From Gonocerus acuteangulatus (taxonomy: Eukaryota > Arthropoda > Insecta > Hemiptera > Coreidae): a stretch of 64,000 nt of DNA. Under the pieces are notes generated by a model that was given only the letters and a program-made list of their open reading frames with translations, ran no database searches and was not told where the DNA came from. How positions within the stretch are numbered: the stretch's first letter is position 1; every line of letters begins with the position of its first letter. Position numbers and translations under genes: made by a program. Below, piece after piece: positions 11,541 to 23,026 of this stretch. The stretch is taken from the NCBI GenBank assembly GCA_946811695.1, contig OX328123.1, positions 9,619,698-9,683,697 of the forward strand, written 5' to 3'.

Positions 11541-12267
11541 GTTAATTTCGTCGCAAACCAATTTGATACATATGGTTGCCTACCCATTCAACACCAGAAC
11601 CTATATTTCATAGAAACTATAAGGAAAGCGGGAAGTGTCTGATATTCTCGGAAAGAGTGAATCCATCCATTTATAACTCTCCTGGGATTGTTCCTACATC
11701 CGTTTCCTGCTTCCTCTTCCAGATTTAGACTTCCCGCTAGTTCAATTATTAAAAGCAGGCTTCATGATCCCGGGATCTATACTAGCCCCAATTATCGCTA
11801 TAGCAAAACTCGATTCGTGCGCAGTATTTCGTAGGAATGAAAGCTCTGGGGTTGATCAACTATATTCTATGTCGATCAGGGACGTATATAGGAAATCATT
11901 TTGGGGGGGGGTCCCTCTCCTTCCTGTTTTTTTTTTTTTTTTTTTTTTTTTTTTGTGCTTTCCTCTCAAGGTTTCATTCGGTTAGGTATAAAAAATCCCA
12001 AAAATTGTAGAACGATTATGTTCAGGCAATATTGTGTTTTAAAATTATTCACAAGTCAAGTAAAACTACTGGCGAAAAGGCCATTCTTTAGAGAAATTAC
12101 CTTGTACTGTCCATACTAATGTAAGATATTTTTGTTCGTGAGTAATGTATTACTGGGTGTTAAATAGCAGAGAAATCTCTTCCTAACATATTTTAGGGTT
12201 GAGGCAGCCTTAAATACATTTTATTTACATAATCTATATTTTATTTACATAATCTCTACATATATTA
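11541..12267. other. No gene seen; homopolymer run
   Basis: It contains a G9 run at 11902-11910 and a T26 run near 11929-11954. CATTTTATTTACATAATCT is duplicated in tandem at 12219-12256. No supported gene. Confidence 0.5.
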
Positions 12268-12607
12268 GGGTGGCCCTTAGCTATAGGGACGTTTTTTGAA
12301 AGTCTAAATGTTGCTGCTCCCACCCCCCAATTCTGTTCCAATCAACAAAAAAACTAGCTGTACAAAATTTCAAGGCAATCGGACAACTGCTAGGCGACTC
12401 ACAAGAGGTTTGAAATTGAGACATAGTATACGCTACGATTAATTCCGTTAAAAAGGGATGTACTGTTCTATCCCAATCATTTTCCCAAAAAACAGTTACA
12501 TCAAGGCGACCACAGAAATTGTTTAAAATCATTCTGAATCAAAGGCGATTCTAAAAGGTTTTGGAATAACATGTAAAAATTAAAACAGAATTTTACTAAT
12601 TCACACT
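12268..12607 (+). repeat. Repeat X, copy 1
   Basis: It starts AGGGTGGCCCTTAGCTATAG and includes CTGTTCCAATCAACAAAAAA, CAATCGGACAACTGCTAGGC and TTGAAATTGAGACATAGT. A second copy begins directly at 12608, so the two lie head to tail at about 340 bp. A degenerate third piece is at 15955-16118 on the minus strand. The class is unknown. Confidence 0.75.
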
Positions 12608-12686
12608 AGGGTGGCCCTTAGCTATAGGGATTTTTTTAAAGTCAAAATTTTGCTGCTCCCTTTCCCCAAATCTGTTCCAATTAACA

Positions 12687-14006
12687 AAAAGTCCGACTCG
12701 CAGGAACTGCGTCATCTTAGCGCGGTTCCAGTTCTTTTTTTTCTTTTTTTTTTCTTTTTTTTACGGCTCATCTACATCTAGGTCATTAGCGCCGACATCT
12801 AGGGTTTAGCGAGGAATTTTACCAGCGAGCCGTGGGATGATAAAATTCCTGCCGGAGGTTGGGAATCGAACCCACCATCTCCCGCTTATGAATCCAAGGC
12901 GCTAGCCATTAGACCACGGGAGACCCCGGTTCTTGTTCATATCCCTATTCTAATTTGAAAAGCATAGAATAGAAACAGATAATATTTTCCTTGGCCTTTG
13001 TTCAAAGGGTTTTATGGCTATACCTGGGGTTAGGGTCGGGTCCGCAAGACCCTAGAAACCTCTTCTAGCGATACTTCGTTTCATACGTTTCAATGAATTG
13101 GAAAATATCAAAAATTTTCACATATTCCTGTGTTCTTTTACTATAGTAATAATTCTACAGATAAAATCAATTAAAAAATAAAATAAAAAACCAACAGCAT
13201 AAAGGCAATTGAAAATATTCAAAAGACGTCATCGAATCTTTTTCTCTTGGCAAGCTATGTTTCTAACAATGAATTGTTTTTCTTATTTTGCCTAATCTCT
13301 TTTATTGTAAAATACATTATCCAAATATAAGCAATTAAAAAATAACAAGGAATAAAAACAGACAAAAAGAACAGTTCGAATAAGAAAAATCCATTACTTT
13401 AATGTTTTAAGCACTTATTTCTCCGATTGACATCGCCTAATCAAAACTTTCATCAGAACCTTTTTTGTAGAGCATTTAGTAAGCTTTCTAATGGTATTCT
13501 TTCGTTTGCCAAGATTCTCAAACTTTTTCGAGATATTAAGGAAAATATACAGAGTTACCAAAACTTTTTATGTCTGTTAATAAAATATTTTATTCTAACC
13601 CTTCCTTAACTCCAAACGTAACCAAAATTTCAACATATTAGTTTTAATGATATTAAAACATGCAGAAAATGTTTCAACTGAATCCCATGATTCTAAGTAC
13701 CCAAACCAAAAACGGTATTCAAAAAGTATTTTTCCAATTTTCTCAAAAACGGTTAAAGCTATCGCCTTGAAAATGGTTTCATTCGTTTTACTAGCCAAAG
13801 AAGCCTATAAAACGAGTACTTACAAGCTTATGAACTCAAAAACGTAAGCGTTACGATTTTTTTTGCGCGAATTTCGCCCCAAACGCTATCTTCCAGTGGG
13901 CGGATTTTGCTGGTTAACGAACTTGACCTTTCAAATTGGGCGACAGATTTTTGTACCAAATTTCATCAAAATCGGACCATCAGGGAAGCCAGAAATCCGC
14001 GAACAG

Positions 14007-14095
<89 letters not shown>

Positions 14096-14231
14096 CAAAT
14101 TTTAACCACCGTTATTTTCGGTCTCTAGGGGTTCTGAAACGCGAAATTTTCTAGTCGGCACTTCCGGATTGTTTCATTGTATCAACCTTATAAGCGCGGT
14201 TCCTCCCTATGGGGGAGGGAGGAACCGCGCT
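12687..14231 (-). mobile_element. HINE-A, complete copy in repeat X
   Basis: In reverse sense it runs from AAAGTCCGACTCGCAGGAAC (terminal hairpin GCAGGAACTGC) and subterminal AGCGCGGTTCC near 12715, through the family body and a TA microsatellite (14008-14096), to GGAACCGCGCT at 14221-14231. The 5' end folds as a hairpin (AGGGAGGAACCGCGC paired with GCGCGGTTCCTCCCT). A SINE-2 sits inside near the 3' end. It has no long ORF. Confidence 0.85.
12731..12927 (-). mobile_element. SINE-2, full-length copy inside HINE-A
   Basis: In reverse sense it starts GGGGTCTCCCGTGGTCTAAT-GGCTAGCGCC (A-box region), then GGTTCGATTCCC (a perfect pol III B box), and ends GCCGTAAAAA with an A-rich tail of about 40 nt. 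It interrupts the HINE-A 3' end between GCGCGGTTCC and GTTCATATCCC. A short GGTTCTT-like duplication flanks it. Confidence 0.85.
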
Positions 14232-14520
14232 AAAAAAAAACTAGCTATGCAAAATTCTAGCGCAATCGGACAACTGCTAGGCAACCCTCAAACGCTTTGA
14301 AATTGAGACATAGTACACGCAAGGATTAATTCCGTTAAAACAGGGATATACTGTTCTCTATCTCAATCCATTTCTTATTGAAATTTATCTAGATACATCC
14401 ACGCTACCCAAGAAATTGTTTACAATCACTCTGAAACATATATCTCAAAATTTAAATATAAAAATTGCAGAGATAACATGAAAATATTAAAAAATATTGA
14501 GTTTTTAATAATGCACACAA

Positions 14521-15113
14521 CATGTATAAGACAACCACATTTTTATTTGAAACAAATATTTCTATAGAAACAAGGAATAATGTGAATTATAAAAAAATAC
14601 AAATATTGAACATTATAAGCATAATGTTCAATATTTGTATTTTTTCTAAGGGTGGATTTAGTAGCAGTCGGGTATTTATCCCGGCCCGGCAACGATTTGC
14701 AAAACAATATGAAAAAATCGATTTTTGTGAAGGAAGAAAAATAATTTTGGTGGAGAACGTACGTATTCAGTTGATTGTTTTTCAGTTACATTTGCCTTAA
14801 CCGCCGTTGGAAAATTTTCATCACATAAGGATAAAGCCACGGTTTCGGGAACTAAGCACCAGAGATGATTGAAAAAAAGTTTTTTGCGGCAGCTTACTGA
14901 TTTTTGGATCAATATCCTGATAATGTATCAGTTGATGCATCAATAGAAAGTCATGATATGGTGCTTCAATTGGGTCTGATGGTAGAAACCAGGTTCGAAC
15001 GTACATCCGCGCAAGAAAAATACATGTTCCTCTTAAAGAATCTTTCTCGCTATGAGATAACTGAAATTGATTTTGGAACAGGTACTTTGAATGCATAAAT
15101 GCATAAATGCGCC
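14521..15113. other. Unassigned stretch with a perfect hairpin
   Basis: Positions 14600-14637 form a 17-bp stem (CAAATATTGAACATTAT) with loop AAGC. Open frames on both strands at 14820-15132 have no recognisable family. The part up to the array at 15114 may be unique sequence. Confidence 0.4.
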
Positions 15114-15850
15114 TTTGCCATCCACCTAGCATGACTTACAGCTCCTGGTACACGAAACGATACTCCTTTCTTCCCGTGCCTTTGCCATCCACCTAGCATG
15201 ACTTACAGCTCCTGGTACACGAAACGATACTCCTTTCTTCCCGTGCCTTTGCCATCCACCTAGCATGACTTACAGCTCCTGGTACTCGAAACGATACTCC
15301 TTTCTTCCCGTGCCTTTGCCATCGACCTAGCATGACTTACAGCTCCTGGTACTCGAAACGATACTCCTTTTTTCCCGTGCCTTTGCCATCCGCCTAGCAT
15401 GACTTACAGCTCCTGGTACTCGAAACGATACTCCTTTCTTCCCGTGCCTTTGCCATCGACCTAGCATGACTTACAGCTCCTGGTACTCGAAACGATACTC
15501 CTTTCTTCCCGTGCCTTTGCCATCGACCTAGCATGACTTACAGCTCCTGGTACACGAAACGATACTCCTTTCTTCCCGTGCCTTTGCCATCCACCTAGCA
15601 TGACTTACAGCTCCTGGTACTCGAAACGATACTCCTTTCTTCCCGTGCCTTTGCCATCCACCTAGCATGACTTACAGCTCCTGGTACTCGAAACGATACT
15701 CCTTTCTTCCCGTGCCTTTGCCATCCGCCTAGCATGACTTACAGCTCCTGGTACTCGAAACGATACTCTTTTCTTCCCGTGCCTTTGCCATCCACCTAGC
15801 ATGACTTACAGCTCCTGGTACACGAAACGATACTCCTTTCTTCCCGTACA
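15114..15850. repeat. 67-bp minisatellite, 11 copies
   Basis: TTTGCCATCCACCTAGCATG starts at 15114, 15181, 15248 and every 67 bp to 15784. Variable sites are CACC/GACC/CGCC after the CAT and TACACG/TACTCG. The boundaries are sharp, and no ORF spans it. Confidence 0.95.
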
Positions 15851-15954
15851 AACGAGTGCGTTTTCAGGAAACAGGAACAGACTTGATTGTTTACCTTTTT
15901 ATCTAATATTAACAAGAAAAGTGATTAAGAAATAAAATAACATAAAAAAAAAAT

Positions 15955-16118
15955 ATTACTTTCGGACGAAAATGTCAATATTTCAAGGTCATTGCGGGTC
16001 GCCTTGGAGTTGTTTGATTTAGCTAAAATTTTACACAGATCGTTATTTTGTTGATTGGAACAAGATAGGGGGGTGGGAGGTAAACTATTAGAAAGTTGAA
16101 AAATAAAGGCCACCCTAT
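15955..16118 (-). repeat. Repeat X, degenerate fragment
   Basis: In reverse sense it reads AGGGTGGCC, CCCACCCCCCTATCTTGTTC, CAATCAACAAAAT and TTGAAATATTGACAT, in the same order as repeat X at 12268. It directly abuts a (TA)n run at 16126-16180. Confidence 0.55.
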
Positions 16119-16119
16119 T

Positions 16120-16125
<6 letters not shown>

Positions 16126-16180
<55 letters not shown>
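16126..16180. repeat. (TA)n microsatellite
   Basis: Uninterrupted TA repeats. Open frames of alternating Ile-Tyr across this and similar runs are artefacts. Confidence 0.95.
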
Positions 16181-16181
<1 letters not shown>

Positions 16182-16187
16182 CTTTAT

Positions 16188-16656
16188 CATGACCGTTCTG
16201 ATATCCATCCTTCAATCATGACCGTTCTGATATCCATCCTTCAATCATGACCGTTCTGATACCCATCCTTCAATCATGACCGTTCTGATATCCATCCTTC
16301 AATCATGACCGTTCTGATATCCATCCTTCAATCATGACCGTTCTGATATCCATCCTTCAATCATGACCGTCCTGATATCCATCCTTCAATCATGACCGTT
16401 CTGATATCCATCCTTCAATCATGACCGTTCTGATATCCATCCTTCAATCATGACCGTTCTGATATCCATCCTTCAATCATGACCGTTCTGATATCCATCC
16501 TTCAATCATGACCGTTCTGATATCCATCCTTCAATCATGACCGTTCTGATATCCATCCTTCAATCATGACCGTTCTGATACCCATCCTTCAATCATGACC
16601 GTTCTGATACCCATCCTTCAATCATGACCGTTCTGATATCCATCCTTCAATCATGT
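16188..16656. repeat. 29-bp minisatellite, about 16 copies
   Basis: The unit ATATCCATCCTTCAATCATG-ACCGTTCTG repeats every 29 bp with few substitutions (ATATCC/ATACCC, GTTCTG/GTCCTG). There are no unique spacers between units, so it is not a CRISPR array. Confidence 0.95.
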
Positions 16657-17048
16657 GAATTTCATCATTTCTAATAATAGAATCGAGGATAAACCTCTGC
16701 TTTATATTGTCGAATCATTCCCTGGCGGATATCCTCGTAGTGTATCTATTTTATTCGGCACATCAGCTATCCTTAGCGATGGAGTATATGCGGGTTACTA
16801 TATTTTATAAAAATCCACGCTTGAGTAGCTATTCGAAAGTAGCTATTCAGGTTGCACTCGGAAACGGAGAAGGAATTTTTGAAAACTTTCTTCGAATATT
16901 TTTTGAACCTACCTAGTACATACCTAGGACGTGACCCCCGTTAAAATTAATATACCTAGATGCATATGTGTCCGTTAACACGATACAGGCCAGAGTTTTT
17001 GTTTTTCGCCACGAAACTTGGTATATAGTATTCCCCAATCAAACGATT

Positions 17049-18285
17049 TTTTTTTGTTCTTGTTTTAAGGCATGTCATCCACACGGGCGATTTATGCCTT
17101 GATTGGGGTGACAGATAGCGCCACCACCACCGACAGGACCCGACCAGGAGAGAGCACGCCCACCGATATCGCAGGCCCCTCACTAGATGAGGGTTTACAG
17201 TATACTCCAGATATGACATGACATGAGCTTGTGGCCGAGGGTCTGTTCGGTGGGACCAGGCCGACCAGACCCTCCGGCTCATGGACCCTTTGGTCCTGAG
17301 GGCCCACGATACCGGAAGACCCACCCCCACCCGACCGGCACCATGCCGGAGCAGGGTCACCCCCATTACCCCAATCAATAATAGTTAATGTTTAAATGAG
17401 GCTGATTCTGTGGATTAATATGTTTTAGAATTAATTATAATGAAATTGTTGCTATTTAATTCACATGTTTCAGCAAATATATTTCTAAAATTACATCATA
17501 AAATTTACTTTTAGATTTTCTTTTTGTACTATTTTAACTATTTAAATTTTTGAAATTAATTGGGTATTTTTTAGAAAATGTAATAATTTATTGACTTGAA
17601 TGGGACTGTTACCTAAGATTTCCTCGAAATCTGATGAGAGCCGAAGTTCATCTCTTTGTTCTTTATAAATTCGACACTCAATAAAAATATGCTTGACAGT
17701 TATAAATACTCCGCATGTTGGGCAAATGGGCTGTGCCTCTCTGGTCATCAGATATCCATGAGTCAGTCGGGTATGACCAATGCGCAGTCGTGCCAAAGCA
17801 ACCTCATCCTTCCTCTGGCCTGTAAAAGAATTCTTCCATGCCCTGACACCTGCTTTAATTTCCCTTAGTTTCTTATTGTTCTGCTCGTACCACTTAGCTT
17901 GCCAGGAAATCCACATCTTGGACTTTATGTGTGCGTGAATATCTAAAAAGGGGACTTTTTGTATGGTATTCCATTAGAAACGGCTGCCTTTGCTGTCCGG
18001 TCTACTTCCTCATTTTCGGTTATGCCACAGTGACCAGGAATCCAAGAAAAGACAACTGAAACATTGCTTGCTCTGAGTGTTTCTAGGCATTCCAAAATGT
18101 TGACAACAAGTGGATGGTCAGAAAGAGGGTTATTTATTGCTAGGAGTGCTGAGAGTGAATCGGTGAAGATTGATACGTGTCTTTCCTGAGGGATTATTAT
18201 AGATAATGCTTTGTAAATAATTCTCATACAAAATTAATAATTGTAACACCTTCTCATTACAAATGTAAAACAACAGAACTATTGT
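17049..18285 (-). mobile_element. 5'-truncated RNase H-bearing LINE with 13-bp TSD
   Basis: The insert lies between two copies of CAATCAAACGATT (17036-17048 and 18286-18298). Its left end is a T run, the reverse of a 3' A tail. Minus-strand coding gives an RNase H end and a zinc-finger tail. The 3' untranslated part (about 17095-17375) is GC-rich and bounded by GATTGGGGTGAC and its inverse. About 55 nt next to the 5' junction are copied from HINE-B (see findings). Confidence 0.85.
17542..18227 (-). pseudogene. LINE ORF2 C-terminus: RNase H and zf-RVT
   Basis: The first segment (18227 to 17943) shows FTDSLSALLAI and SWIPGHCGITENEEVD, which are RNase H motifs with the DS...GH...N/D pattern. 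After a frame change near 17940 the second segment (17916 to 17542) carries ARLRIGHTRLTHGYLM and CPTCGV...KHIFIECRIY, a reverse-transcriptase zinc-binding tail. These domains occur together in I/Jockey-related LINEs. Endonuclease and reverse-transcriptase domains are absent, so the copy is dead. Confidence 0.85.
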
Positions 18286-18744
18286 CAATCAAACGATTGA
18301 ACGAGTTCGTTAACTAACAAAATCGGTCTATCTGGAGGAGGGGTTTACTTTGTACTATGCTTGCTTCTCCCGCCAAAATCTCCCACTAGGGAAGAGAGTT
18401 GTTGAGTTGTGATTTCTACCACTAGGAGCGCTGTATCTCCTTCCTGCCCTATTACTGTATCTCGTTTCTTTTATTATTAATCAGGAACAGTAGATGGAAA
18501 TGTGAAGTTTTTGTATATTTATTAAGTAGTACCACGCATATAGAAAATTCTGGAAGGAAATTAATTACAAAATTAATAATTGAAACACCTTCTCATTACA
18601 AATGTAAAAGAACAGAACTATTCATGTTTTTATTTTATTTATATACGTTATTATAAGCGAATTATTCAGGAATGCACTCGACACTATCCCAATTCTGAGG
18701 AAAGTGCTTAGTTATGCAGCTCCAGCGTGACGGACTTTTATTTA

Positions 18745-18876
18745 GCTCTAATGAATTTTAGAACCACATTACTGTAAATAATTTGTCCCTATTATTAATA
18801 GAATGTTTGTTAGCGAAGAACCTCAACTCCAGAAACATTTGAGAAGGTTTTAGAGGCATCTGGGATTAACAGAGTT
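18745..18876. other. Possible unique flank, no gene seen
   Basis: Short sequence between HINE-B and the Jockey-like LINE. It ends in the LINE TSD. Confidence 0.4.
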
Positions 18877-18887
18877 AAGTGAAATTG

Positions 18888-21480
18888 AATACCCATCTCT
18901 CAATTCTTTTGTGGAATGCCTACGGACTTACGACAAGACGACAAGAACTGACACTTTTACTAACTGACAAAAACATTGACATTGCACTAATAACTTAGAC
19001 ACACCAGAAAAAATCAATGTCTTTCGGCGTTAGGGGTTACTCCTGTTATCGTACTGACCTTCCATCTCTGGCGCAGCATGGGACTCTAATTCTAATCAAG
19101 AGCAACATCAAGCATCACCAAGAGTCGAGCATCGCATCATCAAGCCTGCAGGTAACATACATATCCCTTTCCCTTTCTCCCTTCGATATATTACTGTCCG
19201 CAAAGTATTGTTCTCCCAACCATACCATTTACCATCCTGAATTCCTCTCAATATTCCAATCCTTTGGTCCCCGCTTCCTCACCGGGGGGATTTCCCCTAT
19301 GTGGGGGAGCCGTTCAGCAAACTCCCGTGGCAGAATCCTTTATGATGTCCTTAATTCCCGATTATCCGATCCATCCCGCAGTCCTGACCTAGTCGATTTC
19401 TTTATCTCGTCTGGCTTAGGACATATAGCGACTTCTCTTGAAACGCTCCTCGTCCTATCGTCGGACCATTCTGCGATCCTTCTAACCCTCTTCTCCTCCC
19501 CTGTACCCTGTCCTTTACAACCAACCCTTACTCCCGGTCCTATCAACTGGCAGACATTTCGGCTCAAGCTAGAGCGCTCCATAGACCTAAACGTTTCCCC
19601 AAAAACCCCTACAGACCTAGACAAAGCCACTGAGACTTTCCCTAAAGCTATTCAGGATTGTGTCCGCAACTCATCCCGACCAAGGACAAGGTTACCTCCT
19701 CCAAGTAAACTGCAACTCCCAACCCACATCCTAGAACTCCTTGCAGCCAATCGACGAGCTTTATGGCAAAGATCCCGCTATCCCTCGGACAGAAACGCAT
19801 ACAACAGATTGACACAACTGAAATCTTCCCTATCCCAATTCCGTTCAGAATCCTTTTTAATCCCTCTCTACACAAGGCTGTTCTTTGTGGGCAGCCACTC
19901 GTAAAATCCTTAAGTTTCACCCAATTCCTTCCCCACTCAAACGCAGTGATGGGTCCTGGGCCAGAAGTGATGAAGAAAAGGCACTCCTTCTCTCCACACA
20001 CCTAACTTCAGTATTTTCCCCTAATCCTCAAACGAACCCCTCCCATGATAAAGATATCGAAGTCTATCTGAATTCTCCTCTACCTCTGTCCTTCCCTCCC
20101 AAAGCTTGCCGTCCGTACGAAGTAAAATACATCATCAAACACCTCCCTAGGAAATCTCCCGGTTATGACCTTATCACCTCCACAATACTCAAAAACCTCC
20201 CCCAGAAGGCCATCACATACCTGTACAACTCAATCCTAAGAACAACCCATTTCCCGAACCCCTGGAAACACTCAGTTATTATTGTTATTCCCAAACCATT
20301 CAAACCTCCCGATTGCCCTTCTTCCTATCGACCAATCAGCCTTCTGCCATTAATGTCCAAAATATTTGAAAAATTCCTTTATAGAAGAATCCTTCCTATC
20401 ATAGAATCCTCGAAAAAAATCCCCAACCACCAATTTGGTTTCCACTTCCAGTATTCCACCATACAACAGTGTATACGAGTTGTAGACTCAGTATCCTCCT
20501 CGCTTGAACGTAAGAGTTTTTGCACGAGTTCCTTTCTCGACGTTGCTCAAGCATTCGATCGGGTTTAGCACCCGGGATTACTTTACAAAATAAATCTTAT
20601 ACTTCCACACACCTATTTCCTTATCCTCAAATCCTACCTGTCAAACAGATCCTTCCAAGTCAAACAAGGTACAACTCTTTCCCCGACCTGCCCCATAAAT
20701 GCCCTGATCCCTCAGTAGCATCCCAACACCTGCAGGAACACAACATTGGACATACAACATTGAAGTCAAAGGTGGAGAATAAAAATCAACGCAGAAAAAT
20801 GCAAACAAGTGACATTCACTCTCAACCGAAGATCATGCCCTCCTGTTTACCTCAGGAACACTCCTCTTCCAGAATCAAACGAGGTTCGATATCTAGGATT
20901 ATTTCTTGACAGCCGACTGACATGGAACCCTCACACGAGACTGAAAAGACAGGAACTGAACAAACGATACGGACTACTTAGACGACTCCTTGAACCTTCA
21001 TCTAAACTATCGACACAAAACAAAATTACAATATACAAAACAATCATTCGATCTACATGGACATACGGACCTGAACTCTGGGGATCTGCAAAAACATCCA
21101 TCTAACAAAACCCTACACAATGACCTTAATATCCCGTTTGTCCTTGACCTCACTAAAACCCGTTTCCAAACGTTCCACTCCAATTGTCTTACCATCCTAA
21201 TCCTGAAGGTCAATCCTTATCTTCCCAATCCCATCCAGACAATCCTCCCAGGCGGCTTAAGAGACCGTGGCCCCGAGACAATTTACTTACCTGTTATTTT
21301 CATGATCATTAAAATATTTATTAAGACACCTCTGGAAGTGCCAACAATGGTTGGCTTCTTCCAAATTTTGTATTTTTTTTATATTATTTTACTTTTGTCA
21401 ACTTGTACATAAAATATCTGCACCAACATACTTGATCATTTTACTGTTAACCTGTACAGATTTCAAATAAATTAATAAAA
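18888..21480 (+). mobile_element. Jockey-like LINE, 5'-truncated, 11-bp TSD
   Basis: The insert lies between two copies of AAGTGAAATTG (18877-18887 and 21481-21491) and ends in an A-rich tail (AATAAATTAATAAAA). It codes for endonuclease, reverse transcriptase and thumb remnants on the plus strand. The 5' part, including any ORF1, is missing. Confidence 0.88.
18912..21105 (+). pseudogene. Jockey-like ORF2: endonuclease and reverse transcriptase, degenerate
   Basis: The endonuclease starts near 18912 (TTRTDTFTN, a corrupted RQELTLLLTD-like start) and runs through GYSCYRTD, GTLILIKSNIKHH and VLSSDHSAIL. The RT follows in another frame (19885 on): LPRKSPGYDLITSTILKNLP, SYRPISLLPLMSKIFEKFLY, QFGFHFQYSTIQQ and FLDVAQAFDRV. 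A stop replaces the expected Trp at 20566. The YADD region is deleted: the sequence passes from VKQGTTLSPTCPINA to the downstream NAEKCKQVTFTLNRR within about 150 bp. The thumb (VRYLGLFLDSRLTWNPH, TWTYGPELWG) is open at 20809-21105. The KSPG..LI and FLDVAQAFD signatures point to the Jockey clade. Confidence 0.85.
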
Positions 21481-21491
21481 AAGTGAAATTG

Positions 21492-21956
21492 GGATTTACA
21501 ATTCATGAGAATTCTGTGTGTTTAGCAGACAGACAATAACGTCCCTACCCAATTCTCGGAGGTTAAGATAATGAATATGTCGTGATGGAGATTTTGCTTG
21601 GAATTTGCAAACCTAATTTTGGGAGTTCCCTTTGCATTAGAGAACAATTCGAAACCTTGAAAGCCAATTTGCGCATCGTGTGAAACAGCCTTGTAGAATT
21701 GAATACAACCTAGTATTATTCGACCCAAATCTCCACTAAATAACAAGAATGTTAAGGTCACGACAAAAGGCTAAGGCGGCGGCTCATTAAATAAATATTT
21801 CTTTGTATTATTCAAAACTGTAACGCTGCGAACAAAATTAATAAGAAAAAAAAATTACAGTTATTGTCCAAAAGATCAAGCAGCTATGTTTATAACTCTT
21901 ATAATAAATAGCTTATTGTTTATTTTCAAGTAAGAAACTAATGATAATTATTGTGA
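21492..21956. other. No gene seen
   Basis: AT-rich sequence with no recognised repeat ends or domains. Confidence 0.45.
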
Positions 21957-22377
21957 GGTTCCTCCCTCCCTCCATAGAAAGTGCCTACTAGAAAATTTAA
22001 CGTTTCAGAACCCATAAAAAAAAAAAAAAATCAGTTCTGTAACAGGCTAAGAGGGCCCTGAGGGACAGATACTATAGAGTTATTTGACCATACGGCACAC
22101 TAGGGAGATGTGGTCAGTAGTATGCTCCGGCAGCCTGATATTCTCCTTTGCTGCTTCGACTGCTTTGGTGCCTTTGGTCATTAGCACCAAGGTACCCATT
22201 AATAAATTAATTAAAGGCTGGGGTGGCCTAGGGACGGTCAAGGTCGCCCAATCCAACCCATGAACAAAGACACTGGAAGATACAAATCTTTAGTGCTTGC
22301 TCGGGATTTGAACTCAGGTCCAGTACTAACCTCGCCTTTTTCAGAACTCATAGATCTAGAAAATAATAGTGGTTCAA

Positions 22378-22434
<57 letters not shown>
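21957..22434 (+). mobile_element. HINE-A 5' part, split by a SINE and ending in (TA)n
   Basis: Positions 21957-22005 match the HINE-A head (GAGGTTCCTCCCTCC, AGTGCCTACTAGAAAATT). After the SINE the family block AATAGTGGTTCAAATTTATA resumes, followed by (TA)n to 22428. The copy stops where a MITE begins. Confidence 0.7.
22017..22341 (-). mobile_element. SINE-1 copy with 11-bp TSD
   Basis: It is flanked by CAGAACCCATA (22006-22016) and CAGAACTCATA (22342-22352), one mismatch. In reverse sense it begins GGCGAGGTTAG, then GGACCTGAGTTCAAATCCCG with a B box GAGTTCAAATC, and then the same body as 31044-31306 (CATGGGTTGGATTGGGC, CCTAGGCCACCCC). The A-box region has a deletion relative to 31050. Its 3' end in this copy is longer and finishes in a T run. 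Confidence 0.8.
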
Positions 22435-22436
<2 letters not shown>

Positions 22437-22928
22437 GTAGACCTTATTCGGGGTTCTCTTATCTCGGAACTCGCCGAAGCTAGACTGGCTCGAGGGTTCC
22501 TAGGAAACCTTCCCTTCCTAGCTAGCCAAACATTTTTTTCGTGGTATTTCATTGAATGGAAGTCAAAGAAGGCAAATATATTTCGTTTTACAGGCAGAAA
22601 CTTGTGTTTCTAGTAGAATAATTTTCTTAGTAGAAACTTTCTACTAAGAAAATGAATGTTTCTACTAAGGCACCTGCGGTTGGAATGCCTGATTTAGCCA
22701 GTCTAGTTCGAAAAGTCATCGACTAGAGTGAAAGTTTTAAAAATAATTTTAATAATAAGTACCATTCTAAATATGCAATACTCAAAATGGTACATGTTAT
22801 TATATCATCATATAATAAGGTTTTTCCAATACATAAGTGATCGCTTCTAACTGAATTCTCTAATCCAGCGTTTTCTCTAATCCGACTGTACCCAGGTCCG
22901 ACGACGCCGGATTAGGGAGAGTCTACTG
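22435..22928. mobile_element. pogo/Tigger-like MITE
   Basis: The left end CAGTAGACCTTATTCGGGGT and the right end, inverted, CAGTAGACTCTCCCTAATCC are terminal inverted repeats of the CAGTRGAC...ATCCG type known from pogo/Tigger-like elements. It sits in a TA/CA microsatellite on both sides, in keeping with a TA target. No transposase is recognised in the 494 bp. Confidence 0.65.
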
Positions 22929-23026
22929 TGTGTATATATATACATGCACATACGGAAACTTTGGAAAGCTCTTTATACACGGGGGATGGAAAGAAACTTT
23001 ATGGCGATATCGTAAATCGTATTGAG

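Larger units (their letters stand above)
12608..14520 (+). repeat. Repeat X, copy 2, interrupted by HINE-A
   Basis: Positions 12608-12686 match the start of copy 1 and 14232-14520 match its remainder (CAATCGGACAACTGCTAGGC at 14263). The break lies in the A-run of CAACAAAAAAACTAGCT (intact at 12343), which serves as the empty site for the inserted element. Confidence 0.8.
16835..18744 (+). mobile_element. HINE-B, split by a LINE insertion
   Basis: The left part starts in the 5' hairpin region (GAAAGTAGCTATTCAGGTTG), continues with GACCCCCGTTAAAATTAAT and CACGAAACTTGGTATATAG, and stops at 17048. It resumes at 18286 with CAATCAAACGATTGAACGAG and ends with GAGGAAAGTGCTTAGTTATG, CAGCTCCAGCGTGACGGACTTTT. 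The first residues of the 5' end (AGCACTTTCC) are missing. Confidence 0.75.

Noticed and set aside
11024..11587. Long overlapping frames in both strands resembling a repeat protein
   Set aside because: The 36-bp period keeps several frames open at once; no frame is favoured.
14820..15132. 103-codon minus-strand frame as a gene
   Set aside because: A plus-strand frame overlaps it, neither shows a domain, and the right end runs into the 67-bp array.
16188..16656. Possible CRISPR array
   Set aside because: Units are contiguous 29-bp repeats without unique spacers, and the window is eukaryotic.
17100..17375. GC-rich segment bounded by GATTGGGGTGAC inverse ends as a separate transposon
   Set aside because: It lies inside the LINE insert between its A tail and coding end, so a 3' untranslated region is the simpler reading; a nested element cannot be fully excluded.
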